From positions 259,628-323,627 of the forward strand of contig NZ_VMMX01000003.1 of the NCBI RefSeq assembly GCF_013277415.1: DNA of 64,000 nucleotides. Reading direction: 5' to 3'. This DNA is from Streptococcus sp. 68 (lineage in GTDB: Bacteria; Bacillota; Bacilli; Lactobacillales; Streptococcaceae). This document shows positions 46,838 to 57,510 of this stretch, one piece after another. The first letter of the stretch is position 1. The number at the start of each line of letters is the position of its first letter. The position numbers and the translations under genes are program-made. The notes beneath the pieces are model-generated. The model was not told where the DNA came from and ran no database searches. It worked only from the letters and a program-made list of their open reading frames with translations.

Positions 46838-49800
46838 TTATTCTGATTCTTCTTTTTTCTTAAATAACCCTAATGCCAATCCTGTTACCATAGCTAGTAA
46901 TCCCATAGTTGATACGTTCGTATTTTTTTCTGTACCAGTATTCGGTAGTTTTTCTTCTGATTTCTTTGATTCCGGCTGGATACTATTTGATTTTTCTGGA
47001 TTAGGCTCTGGATTAGGTTCTGGTTTAGGTTCCGGCTTAGGCTCTGGTTTAGGTTCTGGCTTAGGCTCTGGTTTAGGTTCTGGCTTAGGCTCTGGTTTAG
47101 GTTCCGGCTTAGGCTCTGGCTTAGGTTCCGGCTTAGGCTCTGGTTTAGGCTCTGACTTAGGCTCTGGTACGGCGTTTTCCAGAATGTATACATAAGTTAC
47201 TTCAAGAGTTTGCCCTGCAACAACCTTGCCTGTTTCATTTCCTCTAGTACTTTGAGGAACCAGTTTATAAACTTTACCTTCTGCTGTAGTAATACTTGTT
47301 GGTTTATGATCTTGTGTATCGTAGTCTGAACCGGCTTTGGCATTATCAGTATCCGTAACTGTTTGAGTTACTGGTTGTTGATTTTCATTGGTTCCTTGGA
47401 GTGGATTGCCTTCTGTATCAACGTAATGAACTATTACTGATCCAGCTTTTTCATAAACATAAGTGACTTCTGTAGTTCCTTCTACAACAGGTCCTTCTTC
47501 TGGTTTAGAGCCGTCTTTTAGGGCTTTATCAGTTAGATAGTAAGTGATACCATCTTTTACGATAGTCGCTTTCTTATGTTCTGACGTGTTGTAGTTTGTA
47601 TTAAGAGAAGCGTTTGTTTCATCATTTTCATCATCCGCAATAGGATTGCCTTCTGTATCTTGGAATTTAACGATGACATTTCCTTTAGCTTCTTGATATA
47701 CATAAGTTACTTCAAGAGTTTGCCCTGCGACAACCTTGCCTGTTTCATTTCCTCTAGTACTTTGAGGAACCAGTTTATAAACTTTACCTTCTGCTGTAGT
47801 AATACTTGTTGGTTTATGATCTTGTGTATCATAGTCTGAACCTGCTTTGGCACTATCAGTATCCGTAACCGTTTGAGTCACTGGTTGTTGATTTTCATTG
47901 GTTCCTTGGAGTGGATTGCCTTCTGTATCAACGTAATGAACAAGAACTGATCCAGCTTTTTCGTAAACGTAAGTTACTTCTGTTGTACCTTCAACAACAT
48001 CTCCAGTTTCTTTAGAACCGTCTTTAAGTGCTTTAGCTGTTAGGTAGTATTTAACACCATCTTTAGTGATTTCGGCTTTTTTGTGGTCAGTTGTATCGTA
48101 TTTAACGTTTAGAGAAGCATCTGTTTCGTCTTTTTCGTTTTCAGCGATTACGTTACCTTCAGTATCTTCATACTTAACAACAACATTACCTTTAACTTCT
48201 TTATAAACGTATGTTACTTCTACAGTATCTCCGGCTACTACTTTACCAGTTTCATTTCCGATTGTAGAATCAGGCACTAGTTCGTATACTTTTCCTTCTG
48301 CAGTTTTAATACGGTCTGGTTTCATTCCGTTATCTGCAGTGTTATAGTCAGTTCCTGGTCTGCCATCTGTTGTATCATTATTAGTTTCAGGGACATTATT
48401 TCCTTCTGGATCTGTTCCTGATATTGGATTACCTTCTTGATCTGTATAATGAACTATTACTGATCCAGCTTTTTCGTAAACGTAAGTTACTGTAGTTGTT
48501 CCTTCTACTACGTCTCCAGTAGCTGGTTTAGAACCGTCTTTCAATTCTTTAGCTGTTAGGTAATATTTAACACCATCTTTAGTGATTTCATCTTTTTTGT
48601 GGTCAGCTGTATCGTATTTAACGTTTAGAGAAGCATCTGTTTCATCTTGTTCGTCAGCAGCGATTACATTACCCTCAGTATCTTCATACTTAACAACTAC
48701 ATTCCCTTTAGCTTCTTGATATACATAAGTTACTTCAAGAGTTTGCCCTGCAACAACCTTGCCTGTTTCATTTCCTGTCGTACGTTGAGGAACCAGTTTA
48801 TAAACTTTACCATCTGCTGTAGTAATGCTTGCTGGTTTATGATCTTGTGTATCATAGTCTGAACCGGCTTTGGCATTATCAGTATCCGTAACCGTTTGAG
48901 TCACTGGTTGTTGATTTTCGTTAGTTCCTTGGAGTGGAGTGCCTTCTGTATCAACGTAGTTAACGATGACTGATCCAGCTTTTTCGTAAACATAAGTGAC
49001 TTCTGTTGTACCTTCAACAATATCTCCAGTTTCTGGTTTAGAACCGTCTTTAAGACCAGCTTTTGTAATGTAGTAAACAGTTCCGTCTTCTCCAGTGATT
49101 TTTTCTGGTTTGTTGTCAGTTGTGTCGTATTTAGCGTTTAGAGAAGCACCTTTAAGATCATCTTTATCAGCCGCGATTGTGTGACCTTCTGTGTCAACAT
49201 AGTGAACGACTACGTCGCCAGTAACTTCTTTATAAACGTATGTTACTTCTTTCGTTTCTCCAGCTACTACTGTACCTGTTTCTTCACCTTCAGTTGAACC
49301 TTCAACCAATTTGTATACTTTCCCTTCTGCAGTTTTAACACGGGTTGGTTTCATTCCGTTATCTGCAGTGTTGTACGGATCTCCTGGTTTACCATTATCA
49401 ACATCTTTCGTACCTGAAACTACAGTTTTACCAGCTCCATCTTCGTCTACTACTGTACCTGTAAGTGGAGTTCCATCTTCTGTTTTGTAGTTAACGATGA
49501 CTGAACCTGCTTTTTCATAGACATAAGTGACCTCTGTTGTTCCTTCTACAACAGTTCCTTCTTCTATTGCTGAAGTTGTAGCTACACCATTTACTGTAGT
49601 TTTTGTTCCACTCTCTTTTATATAATAAACAGAACCATTTGCTTCTAATCTTTGAGGTTTTTCTGCATCGCTTTCTTTTGTATTGTATTGAACGTTCTCT
49701 GCAGTTTTGTTTGTGCTGACAACTACTTCTTGATTATTCGCATCAAGATAGTAAGTTTTTGTTTCAACTTCTACTACAGCATCAACAGTATCATTATATG

Positions 49801-51286
49801 AAGATTTAAGAGTTGTTCCATCTTCTGTTTGATAATGTACGGTAACCGAGCCTTTCTTTTCAGATCTACTCGTTACTTCAGGACTATAGGTGTAGGTGAT
49901 AGTAGTATGACCACTACCTAAACGATAAGCACGAAGGGGTGTATAGGCTGTACGATAGTTATACTTCTCAGTAGCAGGGCCATTAACGGTTAGATTGAAG
50001 TAGAGTCCATACCCATCTTCTTCGTCACCTCCAGATTCATTACCAACTATGATGTCTTTATCGGGATCAAATATTGTAGCAGTAGCTGGTCTCTTTTCGG
50101 AATCCAGGATATCTTCCTTGTCTGAGTCTTCGACTCCAGGTTGACCGAGATATGAAAACGCAAGGTATCTTTTCATATTCCCTTCTGTATTTTGCAAACC
50201 TTTTTCTTTGATGTAAGCTAAATACCCTTTTAAAAAAGTTCTAGTTCCTTCATGACTAAGGTCATCGGGATTGTCTTTGTGAGCATTGATTGCCTCATAA
50301 AATTCATGAAGAGTAGATATATTATTTGCTGTAGGAAAATTCACGACATAGGTAAAACCCAGTTTGTTACGTTCACCTGTTACAAAGGTATTTTTTTCTA
50401 ATACGAAAACATAATCACCTTCCTTGACACCACCATCTGTAGCGATATTCGTAGAAGTATAATCTTTTGCTGTGGCTTCTCCCGCCTTGAATGTATCTTC
50501 TAGCCATTTATCAGATGTAGTGGCTGGTGTATCGGCTAATACATATTTACCGTAAGTCCCCTTGCCAGTTTCTTCGACAATCCAGCTACGACCTCCTGGT
50601 TTAACTCCACTGTGGTTAATTTTCCCATCATTTTGAACAAGACCTTCAGAAGTTAGTTTTGCAGTCACATTTCCAAGAGTAGAGTCAGAGTATACCCCTC
50701 CTCCATCACCTGTAATTTCTACAGCTGGATCCCCGATCTTATGATAGGTAGTATTATTTTTTTCAATAGTATCTTTTCCTGCGGCACCGTGCTCTTTTGC
50801 CTTGGTTAAATCAGTATCGGTAATTTCGTTACCTGTTAATGATTTGAAGACTTTTCCATATGGTCCGTATACTTCATAATCTACCGAAATTTGTTTTTCA
50901 AAGCCTGCATCTTGATTTTTATCTTCTTCTAAAACAGTCCCATCAGTTGATACATATTTGTAGTCTACCTTACCTATTTTAGTAATGTTATCTATACCTG
51001 TTTCATTCGGTTTTGGATTAGGATCAAAATCTTTTGAAGGATAATCATACTCATAATCAGTATTCTCAAATTTCACATGTGCTGTATCTACTGTGATAGA
51101 ACCCTTACTATTTGATATAGTAGTAGTTCCATCTCCGTTATCTATAATAGCAGCTTCTACAGACTGAGTGTTGACAGACAAAGCGATAGCAGCACCCATA
51201 ATGAGTCCGAGAGTACCTATTTTTACTGAGTCTGAACGACCATTTTTTAATTTACGAATGGAAAAAATTTCCTTTTTATTTGACAA
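46838..51286 (-). CDS. LPXTG-anchored MucBP-repeat adhesin
   Basis: The 1482-aa wall protein begins with a YSIRK-like signal ([17 protein letters not shown], residues 8-24) and hydrophobic helix. It has a unique N-terminal region of about 440 residues that probably binds the ligand. Next come ten MucBP-type repeats, alternating a ~90-residue form ([17 protein letters not shown]...) and a ~80-residue form ([16 protein letters not shown]...). A Pro-Glu-Pro-Lys wall-spanning stretch of about 55 residues follows, then LPNTG with membrane anchor and KKKEESE tail for sortase A. MucBP domains bind mucin glycans. Translation starts at TTG 51286 with GGAGG nine bases upstream, directly next to an (AT)19 tract. 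Confidence 0.92.
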   Translation of the reverse strand: MSNKKEIFSIRKLKNGRSDSVKIGTLGLIMGAAIALSVNTQSVEAAIIDNGDGTTTISNSKGSITVDTAHVKFENTDYEYDYPSKDFDPNPKPNETGIDNITKIGKVDYKYVSTDGTVLEEDKNQDAGFEKQISVDYEVYGPYGKVFKSLTGNEITDTDLTKAKEHGAAGKDTIEKNNTTYHKIGDPAVEITGDGGGVYSDSTLGNVTAKLTSEGLVQNDGKINHSGVKPGGRSWIVEETGKGTYGKYVLADTPATTSDKWLEDTFKAGEATAKDYTSTNIATDGGVKEGDYVFVLEKNTFVTGERNKLGFTYVVNFPTANNISTLHEFYEAINAHKDNPDDLSHEGTRTFLKGYLAYIKEKGLQNTEGNMKRYLAFSYLGQPGVEDSDKEDILDSEKRPATATIFDPDKDIIVGNESGGDEEDGYGLYFNLTVNGPATEKYNYRTAYTPLRAYRLGSGHTTITYTYSPEVTSRSEKKGSVTVHYQTEDGTTLKSSYNDTVDAVVEVETKTYYLDANNQEVVVSTNKTAENVQYNTKESDAEKPQRLEANGSVYYIKESGTKTTVNGVATTSAIEEGTVVEGTTEVTYVYEKAGSVIVNYKTEDGTPLTGTVVDEDGAGKTVVSGTKDVDNGKPGDPYNTADNGMKPTRVKTAEGKVYKLVEGSTEGEETGTVVAGETKEVTYVYKEVTGDVVVHYVDTEGHTIAADKDDLKGASLNAKYDTTDNKPEKITGEDGTVYYITKAGLKDGSKPETGDIVEGTTEVTYVYEKAGSVIVNYVDTEGTPLQGTNENQQPVTQTVTDTDNAKAGSDYDTQDHKPASITTADGKVYKLVPQRTTGNETGKVVAGQTLEVTYVYQEAKGNVVVKYEDTEGNVIAADEQDETDASLNVKYDTADHKKDEITKDGVKYYLTAKELKDGSKPATGDVVEGTTTVTYVYEKAGSVIVHYTDQEGNPISGTDPEGNNVPETNNDTTDGRPGTDYNTADNGMKPDRIKTAEGKVYELVPDSTIGNETGKVVAGDTVEVTYVYKEVKGNVVVKYEDTEGNVIAENEKDETDASLNVKYDTTDHKKAEITKDGVKYYLTAKALKDGSKETGDVVEGTTEVTYVYEKAGSVLVHYVDTEGNPLQGTNENQQPVTQTVTDTDSAKAGSDYDTQDHKPTSITTAEGKVYKLVPQSTRGNETGKVVAGQTLEVTYVYQEAKGNVIVKFQDTEGNPIADDENDETNASLNTNYNTSEHKKATIVKDGITYYLTDKALKDGSKPEEGPVVEGTTEVTYVYEKAGSVIVHYVDTEGNPLQGTNENQQPVTQTVTDTDNAKAGSDYDTQDHKPTSITTAEGKVYKLVPQSTRGNETGKVVAGQTLEVTYVYILENAVPEPKSEPKPEPKPEPKPEPKPEPKPEPKPEPKPEPKPEPKPEPKPEPKPEPNPEPNPEKSNSIQPESKKSEEKLPNTGTEKNTNVSTMGLLAMVTGLALGLFKKKEESE
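46996..47168. repeat. 12-bp tandem repeats encoding the Pro-Glu-Pro-Lys stretch
   Basis: Near-perfect repeats of 12 bases (GGTTCTGGTTTA/GGCTCTGGCTTA types on the plus strand) encode PEPK. An ORF on the opposite strand is a by-product of the repeat. Confidence 0.9.
47170..49860. repeat. Long tandem array encoding MucBP repeats
   Basis: About ten units of ~240-280 bp alternate in two types. Adjacent copies of the same type are nearly identical (for example the segments at 47200-47450 and 47700-47990), so the array can shrink or grow by recombination. Confidence 0.88.
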
Positions 51287-51295
51287 AATATCAAG

Positions 51296-51340
<45 letters not shown>

Positions 51341-51382
51341 ACCTAGTAACTTATTGAGAAAGAAATCTAAATTGTTGATTTT

Positions 51383-51411
51383 AGTATATCATTTTGTTCA
51401 TAATTAGACAA
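51383..51411 (-). promoter_or_regulatory. Adhesin promoter
   Basis: TTGTCT (51406-51411) and TATACT (51383-51388) are 17 bases apart on the minus strand. The leader of about 90 bases contains the AT tract. The rest of the 340-bp gap (to the tRNA) holds this promoter and the terminator at 51538-51589. Confidence 0.8.
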
Positions 51412-51530
51412 CTTTGACGTACAAAATATTTTATCTCTTCTGTATATTACTTCCACTAACTTCTAATATCAGAAAGAGGATTGTTAAATCATTTATCGCA
51501 TTGTTAAGAATTTAGAAAATCTGTGCATTA

Positions 51531-51589
51531 TAAAAAAATAAAACACATCATATCAAGGTTTTTACTAGACATGATATGATGTGTTTTAT
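51531..51589. terminator. Strong terminator after the tRNA-Arg transcript
   Basis: An 18-bp perfect inverted repeat (51538-51555 and 51572-51589) is followed on the minus strand by TTTTTTTA. It closes the guaC/tRNA transcript before the adhesin promoter. Confidence 0.9.
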
Positions 51590-51629
51590 GATTTGTTCTA
51601 TTTGTACTCAGACTCCTGAGCTATTTACA

Positions 51630-51701
51630 TCCACCCTGAGGGAATCGAACCCCCATCTCAAGAACCGGAATCTTACGTGATATCCATTACACTAAGGGTG
51701 G
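51630..51701 (-). tRNA. tRNA-Arg(CCG)
   Basis: The minus strand folds as a tRNA: acceptor CCACCCT/AGGGTGG with discriminator A, a D arm GTG...CAC, an anticodon stem TAAGA/TCTTG around the loop TTCCGGT (anticodon CCG, reads CGG), and a T arm GGGGG-TTCGATT-CCCTC. CCA is not encoded. It lies between the adhesin island and guaC. Confidence 0.92.
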
Positions 51702-51767
51702 AAACTTGTTTTATTATAACAGAAATTTGCTCTAATAACAAGTTTTTTTCTAGTGAGATAGGCCGTT

Positions 51768-52754
51768 TTAGTGGGAAGCATCCCCATTCCAGATGGAGTT
51801 TTTCACGATAACATAATCAACGTGTTTAAGGTCAGCAACCTGACGTCCACCTGCATATGAAATAGCACTTTGAAGGTCTTGTTCCATCTCAGTTAAAGTG
51901 TCTTGCAGATGACCTTTGGCAGGAAGCAAGATGCGTTTGCCTTCCACATTTTTGTAAGCACCTTTTTGATATTGTGAGGCTGAACCATAATATTCTTTGA
52001 ACTGTTCACCATCGACTTCAATCGTTTTCCCTGGACTTTCAATATGTCCTGCAAAGAGGGAACCAATCATAACCATGCTGGCACCGAATCGGATAGACTT
52101 GGCAATATCGCCGTGAGTACGAATTCCGCCATCAGCAATAATCGGTTTACGTGCAGCCTTAGCACACCAGCGTAGAGCAGCCAACTGCCAACCACCTGTA
52201 CCAAAACCAGTCTTAACCTTGGTGATACAAACCTTACCAGGACCAATTCCGACCTTAGTAGCATCCGCACCAGCATTTTCCAATTCACGCACAGCTTCTG
52301 GTGTTCCCACATTCCCAGCAATAACAAAAGTATCTGGCAATTCTTTCTTGATGTGTTGAATCATAGAAATCACGCTATCCGCATGACCATGGGCAATATC
52401 AATCGTGATGTACTCAGGAGCATCAGCCTTGAGCTGTCTGACAAAATCATACTCATAATCCTTAACACCGACAGAGATAGAAGCAATGAGCCCTTGCTCA
52501 TGCATGCGCTTAATAAAAGGAATACGTCCTGCCTCATCAAAACGGTGCATAATGTAGAAGTACCCACCTTTAGCCAATTGCTCTGCTACACTTTCATCCA
52601 AAATCGTCTGCATATTAGCTGGCACAACAGGTAGTTTAAAGGTGTGATTTCCTAAAGTGACACTTGTATCCGCTTCTGCTCGGCTTTTAATCACACATTT
52701 ATTTGGAATCAATTGAATATCTTCGTAATCAAAAATTGGAAATTCATTTAACAT
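51768..52754 (-). CDS. guaC: GMP reductase
   Basis: The 328-aa protein is the bacterial GuaC type of the IMPDH/GMPR family, with the catalytic cysteine C176 in [15 protein letters not shown] and no CBS domains. It deaminates GMP to IMP with NADPH for purine rebalancing. Its promoter is perfect and a PurBox-like site lies upstream. It is read in line with tRNA-Arg. Confidence 0.96.
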   Translation of the reverse strand: MLNEFPIFDYEDIQLIPNKCVIKSRAEADTSVTLGNHTFKLPVVPANMQTILDESVAEQLAKGGYFYIMHRFDEAGRIPFIKRMHEQGLIASISVGVKDYEYDFVRQLKADAPEYITIDIAHGHADSVISMIQHIKKELPDTFVIAGNVGTPEAVRELENAGADATKVGIGPGKVCITKVKTGFGTGGWQLAALRWCAKAARKPIIADGGIRTHGDIAKSIRFGASMVMIGSLFAGHIESPGKTIEVDGEQFKEYYGSASQYQKGAYKNVEGKRILLPAKGHLQDTLTEMEQDLQSAISYAGGRQVADLKHVDYVIVKNSIWNGDASH

Positions 52755-52831
52755 ATCGATGTCTCGTTTCTTTTGTAATGACCTACCTATGCTCTCGCAT
52801 CACTACGCCTTTTCCGACGTTTCCTTAATTA

Positions 52832-52860
52832 ATTATAAACCAAAGTACAGTTTTTGTCAA
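52832..52860 (-). promoter_or_regulatory. guaC promoter
   Basis: TTGACA (52855-52860) and TATAAT (52832-52837), both perfect, are 17 bases apart on the minus strand. The ~75-base leader has a small ATGC-GAGA-GCAT hairpin. Confidence 0.85.
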
Positions 52861-52882
52861 ATATTTTTATAAATAAAAACAT

Positions 52883-52895
52883 ATCGTTCGGGTTT
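52883..52895 (-). promoter_or_regulatory. Candidate PurBox upstream of guaC
   Basis: AAACCCGAACGAT on the minus strand matches the PurBox AWWWCCGAACWWT at 11 of 13 positions and lies upstream of the -35. Confidence 0.45.
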
Positions 52896-52928
52896 TAGTT
52901 ATGTTAAAAATAAAAGAAAGAGGGGAAA

Positions 52929-54257
52929 TTATTTTCTCCCCACTTTTTTAGTAATATTACTTTTAAAAGTTTCTTCGGAGTTTTCCATCATTTCACAAAA
53001 TTCACTATAGGATGAAGACTTCTGAGGAATTTGGATAGACCATTTCTTCAACAAAGCTCCATAACCTGCTAGCTTTCCTATCTCATTATCAACAACCTTG
53101 TCCTCGCTCGGAAAAACAAGACCAGCCTTCTCAGCTTTTAAAATATAAGAATAGGAAATCAGTTGGAACAAGTCCTCACGGTTTATTCCTTTTTCAGTCA
53201 ATTCCAGTTTTTTATACTTAGCATCTAAAACGATTTTTAACTCTTGATGATAAAAATCTGGATAAACTTTTCGTTCTCGACTAGAAAATACTGAAATTCC
53301 GTCCGTCTTATCTTTATTTCGTGGATGGATGAAATCTTTTGGCAACAAAGTATGAACATACTCTTCCCAAAGCCAGGCAACATCAAAAAGAATACCATGA
53401 ATTTTTTGATCTTGATACCCCAAACCGTGCTTTTCTTGGTTTAGGATCATCAGACAAAGTTCTTGTAACTTTCTGTACTCGTGAAAGTATGCATGACGTA
53501 TAGGTTTAGATTGATTTACCCGAATAATCTTAGCACGATCAGCTAGTTTATAAGAAGGCGTTACACGCACGATTTCAGCTACGTTTTCACGACTAGTTGA
53601 GAGATTATCTAGTACCCCTTGACCAATGCTTTTCTGGTTCTTAATGTATTCAATAGTGTGACGGACCAACTGCATGAGGGGATTATCATAGGTGAACTCT
53701 CTCGTTGTGTAGGCAATATTTCCCGTGAAAGGAAGGTTTTTCTTGAGATGCTTTCTTACATCAATCACTCCCTTAACATTACTGTCGTTATGAGAAAATC
53801 GATGGTATTCCTTATAAAGACCTTTTCGAATAGCAGCTTGTAGATACTTGGGGAAGAGATACATCAAAAGTTGATAGAGCTTATCTTCACGTGACAAAGC
53901 TACATCTAAACTAGTGAGATTGATATGAAGAACCTTTTGTAAAAGATAATGCAAAAAATGGTCATTACCTTTAATCGAAAAACGAGAGGAGATTGTTAAT
54001 CTCTCCTGACCATAGCCCAGAAAACCAATCACATTTCCTGTCTTGATTTCCTGATTGACCGTTTCCAAAATCTTTTGTTTCTTATCCAAATCTGGAGAAT
54101 ATTGTAGGTCATTTGGAAAAATAAAGATATTGTCCTCTTTAGAAAGGTTATCCAGTGTTCTATCAAGAAGTGCTTGACTTAGTTTGGGATATTCTGCGAC
54201 AAAGTCTTCTTTAGCAATTTCATGATGATTATCAGTTATCCTCATCTTTATTTTCAT
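52929..54257 (-). CDS. mcrC: McrC-family nuclease subunit of a type IV restriction system
   Basis: The 442-aa protein matches McrC: an N-terminal ~200-residue region that contacts McrB, and a C-terminal PD-(D/E)xK nuclease with YPDFYHQELKIVLDAKYKK (catalytic D and D-A-K). With McrB it cuts DNA carrying modified cytosines. The start is uncertain: ATG 54257 (MKIKMRITDN), ATG 54245 and ATG 54299 are all in frame with weak RBSs. I chose 54257, which overlaps mcrB by 26 bp. It is intact. Confidence 0.87.
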   Translation of the reverse strand: MKIKMRITDNHHEIAKEDFVAEYPKLSQALLDRTLDNLSKEDNIFIFPNDLQYSPDLDKKQKILETVNQEIKTGNVIGFLGYGQERLTISSRFSIKGNDHFLHYLLQKVLHINLTSLDVALSREDKLYQLLMYLFPKYLQAAIRKGLYKEYHRFSHNDSNVKGVIDVRKHLKKNLPFTGNIAYTTREFTYDNPLMQLVRHTIEYIKNQKSIGQGVLDNLSTSRENVAEIVRVTPSYKLADRAKIIRVNQSKPIRHAYFHEYRKLQELCLMILNQEKHGLGYQDQKIHGILFDVAWLWEEYVHTLLPKDFIHPRNKDKTDGISVFSSRERKVYPDFYHQELKIVLDAKYKKLELTEKGINREDLFQLISYSYILKAEKAGLVFPSEDKVVDNEIGKLAGYGALLKKWSIQIPQKSSSYSEFCEMMENSEETFKSNITKKVGRK

Positions 54258-55944
54258 CGCTTTCTTCGTCACCTGTATGTTTCTGAATAGTTTGCTCATT
54301 TTCTTTTAAATCAAACGCTTTTTTCAATATTTTTAGTTTTTCAACTTCCTCATAGGAACCACGTAGATAATCTTCCAAAAGTGGTTTGAGATAATCAGAC
54401 CAGAGTAATTCATAGTCAAAGTCTACATCCTGCAACTTAAGGAAATAACTTGGTCCGATATGATAATGACTATTTAATTCCTGAACGTTTTCGATAGCAA
54501 CATTCAAGTTTCTTAAACGTTTTTTCGCTTCTTCAGCTTTATCACCAAGAGCAGTATCGAGCATACCTAATTGGCTTTCAGCAGTAACTTCAATAAAACG
54601 GAAACGACGACGCATAGCAAAATCAAAGGTGTCCACTGAACGGTCAATATCATTCATGGTTCCGATGATGTAGACATTCTCAGGGATATAAAATTTCTCA
54701 TCAGTCTCATGTAAATTAGCATACTGAGTAGAAACACTCCCCTTTTCACCACGATAACCAGGGTCGATAGAGAAAAAGAGTTCCCCAAAAATCTTAGAAA
54801 TCTCCCCACGGTTAATTTCATCGATGATGAAGACGAATTTTTTGTCAGTGTCAACCTCTGTTGGAGAAACATAATCACATAAGCCATAACTTTCTTTCAT
54901 GTGATCTAAAACGATTTTTTGATAAGTTTCGTACTTTAACTTAGTCTCCTCACCCTTGTACAAAAGATACACTTTTTCTTTGGTAGCAACAGGAGAATCA
55001 AACTTCACATTCCCTTGACTATTTAAACTGGCTGGAACCGAACTACGAGGGAAGAAGTATTGTCCTTGCTTTTCATTGATAGCATCCGTTAGCTTAGCCC
55101 ACGTTTCTTCAAAATTATCTTGACCTCCAATCTTCTTAGAATCTATAGCATTCTGACAAAACTTCTTAAAAATACCTTCTTTTAATTTAAAAAATATACT
55201 GCCATCCTCATTTGAATCCGGTCTTAAACCCTCAACAAAATCCGTATAATCATAAGATGGATGAAACTGTACAAAGCCGATTTGATCTTCGTTGCCTTCC
55301 GTTAACTCTTTAGCAATTTCTTTAGCAAGATAAGTTTTTCCCGTCCCCGGTGCACCACGGAGGATGAGGTTTTTGGATTTTCTTAATATACCACTATAAT
55401 TAAATAAAAAATCATTCCTTAACATAGTTTCACTTTCTAATTTTTTATACTTTTTCCAATTAGGATGATTCAAAAAATAGTCATAGTCTTGAATTATGAT
55501 TTCATCACTTGCAGCAAATTTTATTAACTGGTTAGTCTCTTTAGTTCGATACTTAATATCTGATGGAAACCATATTGTTTCTTGCCCCGTAAAGAAAAAC
55601 CACTCCCTCTCTATATACTCTTTTTTCCAATCAACAATAATGGTATGCCCATCATCTAAAACCTCTTTAACAGTCGCCATTCCACGAATTTTCATCACAG
55701 AAACCTTTGAATCATCTTTCTTTACAAAAGGTAAATTCTTCTTTTTGACATATGTGGATTTAGCAAATAAAACGTCACCTGGTTTAATTTTATTAAACAA
55801 CTTTAACATTTTTTGATACTGTTTATTTTCCTCGTTGTTATGCCATCCTAATTCCCACTTTCCTTCTTTCCTAAAATATTCAAGATAATCATCATCACCA
55901 AATTTTGTACCAACAAAAAAATAGTTATTTTGTTCACTGTTCAT
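54232..55944 (-). CDS. mcrB: McrB-family GTPase with modified-DNA reader domain
   Basis: The 570-aa protein has an N-terminal ~150-residue domain that may read modified bases (EVE/PUA-like by length and strand pattern: YFFVGTKFGDDDYLEYF, GDVLFAKSTYV). An AAA+ module follows with Walker A GAPGTGKT at 197-204, Walker B IIDEINRGEISKIFGE, and the McrB signature GTMNDIDRSVDTFDFAMRRRF. It would bind methylated DNA and drive translocation with GTP, passing it to McrC. The RBS is AAAGGAG. The reader-domain class is inference. Confidence 0.87.
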   Translation of the reverse strand: MNSEQNNYFFVGTKFGDDDYLEYFRKEGKWELGWHNNEENKQYQKMLKLFNKIKPGDVLFAKSTYVKKKNLPFVKKDDSKVSVMKIRGMATVKEVLDDGHTIIVDWKKEYIEREWFFFTGQETIWFPSDIKYRTKETNQLIKFAASDEIIIQDYDYFLNHPNWKKYKKLESETMLRNDFLFNYSGILRKSKNLILRGAPGTGKTYLAKEIAKELTEGNEDQIGFVQFHPSYDYTDFVEGLRPDSNEDGSIFFKLKEGIFKKFCQNAIDSKKIGGQDNFEETWAKLTDAINEKQGQYFFPRSSVPASLNSQGNVKFDSPVATKEKVYLLYKGEETKLKYETYQKIVLDHMKESYGLCDYVSPTEVDTDKKFVFIIDEINRGEISKIFGELFFSIDPGYRGEKGSVSTQYANLHETDEKFYIPENVYIIGTMNDIDRSVDTFDFAMRRRFRFIEVTAESQLGMLDTALGDKAEEAKKRLRNLNVAIENVQELNSHYHIGPSYFLKLQDVDFDYELLWSDYLKPLLEDYLRGSYEEVEKLKILKKAFDLKENEQTIQKHTGDEESDENKDEDN

Positions 55945-56041
55945 TTGAATACTCCTTTAATTAACTTTTACAAGTAAGTTCTATTAATATATAGTTCACC
56001 TCTAGCATATCATATCTATAAAAAAAAGAAAAGAATTTCTA

Positions 56042-56098
56042 AAGAAAAAGCCTAATGTAGAGTAGGGTATTCCCTCTTAACACTAGACTTCTTTTTTA
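56042..56098 (-). terminator. Terminator after the leucine-operon/Sua5-like gene
   Basis: A long imperfect stem (plus-strand 56046-56066 with 56071-56091, several mismatches) with A and T runs on both sides follows the stop codon of the gene at 56101-56880. Confidence 0.65.
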
Positions 56099-56100
56099 TC

Positions 56101-56880
56101 TTAATAATACTCACCCTGGCGGTAGTCCCATGAGTTAAAGGTGTCTGACAGGTGCATCATAATCTTATCAATGTCAAGCCCTTTGCGGATTACAACTGGA
56201 GCTGGTGAAGTTGAACGTGCTCCTCCTTGTTCTGGGATGAGTTTGCCGTCTTTATCGACCATAGACACCATCACACCTTGCTCGTAGCGAGTTTCAATCG
56301 TTTTGTCAGGCTGGATAGATGCCACATAGTCGTCTGCTTCGATGACAAGGTCCACTGCTCCTTCGATACGTTCTCCGATACCTTCCACCTTACCACGATT
56401 TCCTTTTCCAGATGGGTTGGCTGATGAGGCATAGACCATTTTACCTTCTTCCCAAAGTTTGGCAGCCAATTGTTCACCAGCTTTACCAAACTTGATAACG
56501 AAACAGCTAGTACCACGTACGTCAGTCATGAGTTCTTCACGGCCATCACCGTATGCTTTGAGTTTTTCAAAAGCTTCTGGTTTCCAAGGAAGGATACAAC
56601 CAAGAAGAATATCTTCATCCCAATGTTTTTGGTAAAAGGCTTCAATTTCTGGATTGAGTTGTGCTAAGGCGCGAAGCTCATCCATGCTACCACAGAGAAC
56701 CACACCTGGTTTGTTACGGTTACGTTCTTTAGCTTCAAACTTGCGTTCAAGACCAGCCTTATCGCTGGTCATGATAATATAGCCAACTTTTGTAGGGCAA
56801 ACGATACATCCGCCCTCACCTTTTAAAATATCATAGCCTTCTTGTGAAAGTGTTCCCTTCCATTGAATATGTTTTGTCAT
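56101..56880 (-). CDS. Sua5/YciO/YrdC-family protein
   Basis: The 259-aa protein has the family features: CPTKVGYIIMTSD (nucleotide/substrate region near residue 28), ERNRNKPGVVL, and SSANPSGKGNRG, a P-loop-like S-x-N-x-S-G motif used for L-threonylcarbamoyladenylate binding. It is shorter than Sua5 and nearer to YciO/YrdC. It starts 28 bases after leuD. It may act in tRNA t6A synthesis or a related role; streptococci have another TsaC elsewhere, so its exact function is not certain. Confidence 0.75.
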   Translation of the reverse strand: MTKHIQWKGTLSQEGYDILKGEGGCIVCPTKVGYIIMTSDKAGLERKFEAKERNRNKPGVVLCGSMDELRALAQLNPEIEAFYQKHWDEDILLGCILPWKPEAFEKLKAYGDGREELMTDVRGTSCFVIKFGKAGEQLAAKLWEEGKMVYASSANPSGKGNRGKVEGIGERIEGAVDLVIEADDYVASIQPDKTIETRYEQGVMVSMVDKDGKLIPEQGGARSTSPAPVVIRKGLDIDKIMMHLSDTFNSWDYRQGEYY

Positions 56881-56907
56881 AATTCTATTTCCTTTTCTAA
56901 TTTTCTT

Positions 56908-57501
56908 CTAATCCTGCCAGTAGGCTGGTCGTTGTTTTTCATAAGCAGCAATCAAATCTTCATACTGCAAGGTAATACCAATATCATCCAAACCATTTAA
57001 GAGTTTGTGTTTCCATTCGCTATCAATTTCGAAAGTGAATTCTCCAACTGGTGAGATGATTTTTTGTTGTTCCAAGTTCACAGTTACCTGGTCGCTTGGT
57101 TTCAATTGGGCTAGCTTCTCTCTAACCTCTCTAGGCTGAACAATAGGTAGCATGCCATTATTGAGTTCATTATTGTAATGAATGTCACCGAAAGATCCTG
57201 CAATCACGACCTTAAAACCATAGTCTGCTAAGGCCCAAGCTGCGTGTTCCCTCGAAGACCCTGCCCCAAAGTTATCCCCTGAGATAAGAATACTGGCTTT
57301 ACGATATTCAGGTCGGTTAAAGACAAAGTCTGGGTCCTCAGTATACTTGTCATCCAGATAACGCCAAGCATACATGAGGTACTTACCAAAGCCTTTTTTA
57401 TCAATCAACTTGAGAAACTGCTTGGGTAGGATTTGGTCGGTGTCGATGTTATCATTCATGAGAGGAACGGTCGTTCCCGTATAAACTGTAAATTTCTCCA
57501 T
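56908..57501 (-). CDS. leuD: 3-isopropylmalate dehydratase small subunit
   Basis: The 197-aa protein has the swivel-domain motifs [16 protein letters not shown] near residue 75 and [15 protein letters not shown] near 15. It forms the dehydratase with LeuC, converting 2- to 3-isopropylmalate. It starts 9 bases after leuC. Confidence 0.96.
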   Translation of the reverse strand: MEKFTVYTGTTVPLMNDNIDTDQILPKQFLKLIDKKGFGKYLMYAWRYLDDKYTEDPDFVFNRPEYRKASILISGDNFGAGSSREHAAWALADYGFKVVIAGSFGDIHYNNELNNGMLPIVQPREVREKLAQLKPSDQVTVNLEQQKIISPVGEFTFEIDSEWKHKLLNGLDDIGITLQYEDLIAAYEKQRPAYWQD

Positions 57502-57510
57502 ATCCTCTCC

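Noticed and set aside
46833..47195. Plus-strand ORF of Gly-Leu-Gly-Ser repeats opposite the adhesin end
   Set aside because: It is only the reverse reading of the 12-bp PEPK repeat; there is no RBS, and the minus-strand frame has a sortase signal and full domain order.
47170..49860. Repeat array considered as a CRISPR-like structure
   Set aside because: Repeats are in frame, 240-280 bp long, and encode MucBP domains; there are no short repeats with unique spacers.
51630..51701. tRNA-Arg as an att site of a prophage
   Set aside because: No integrase, no phage genes and no second copy of the tRNA 3' end were found on either side of the island.
52755..52860. guaC leader as a purine riboswitch
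   Set aside because: No three-way junction with conserved loops could be drawn; only a small hairpin is present and no terminator precedes the start codon.
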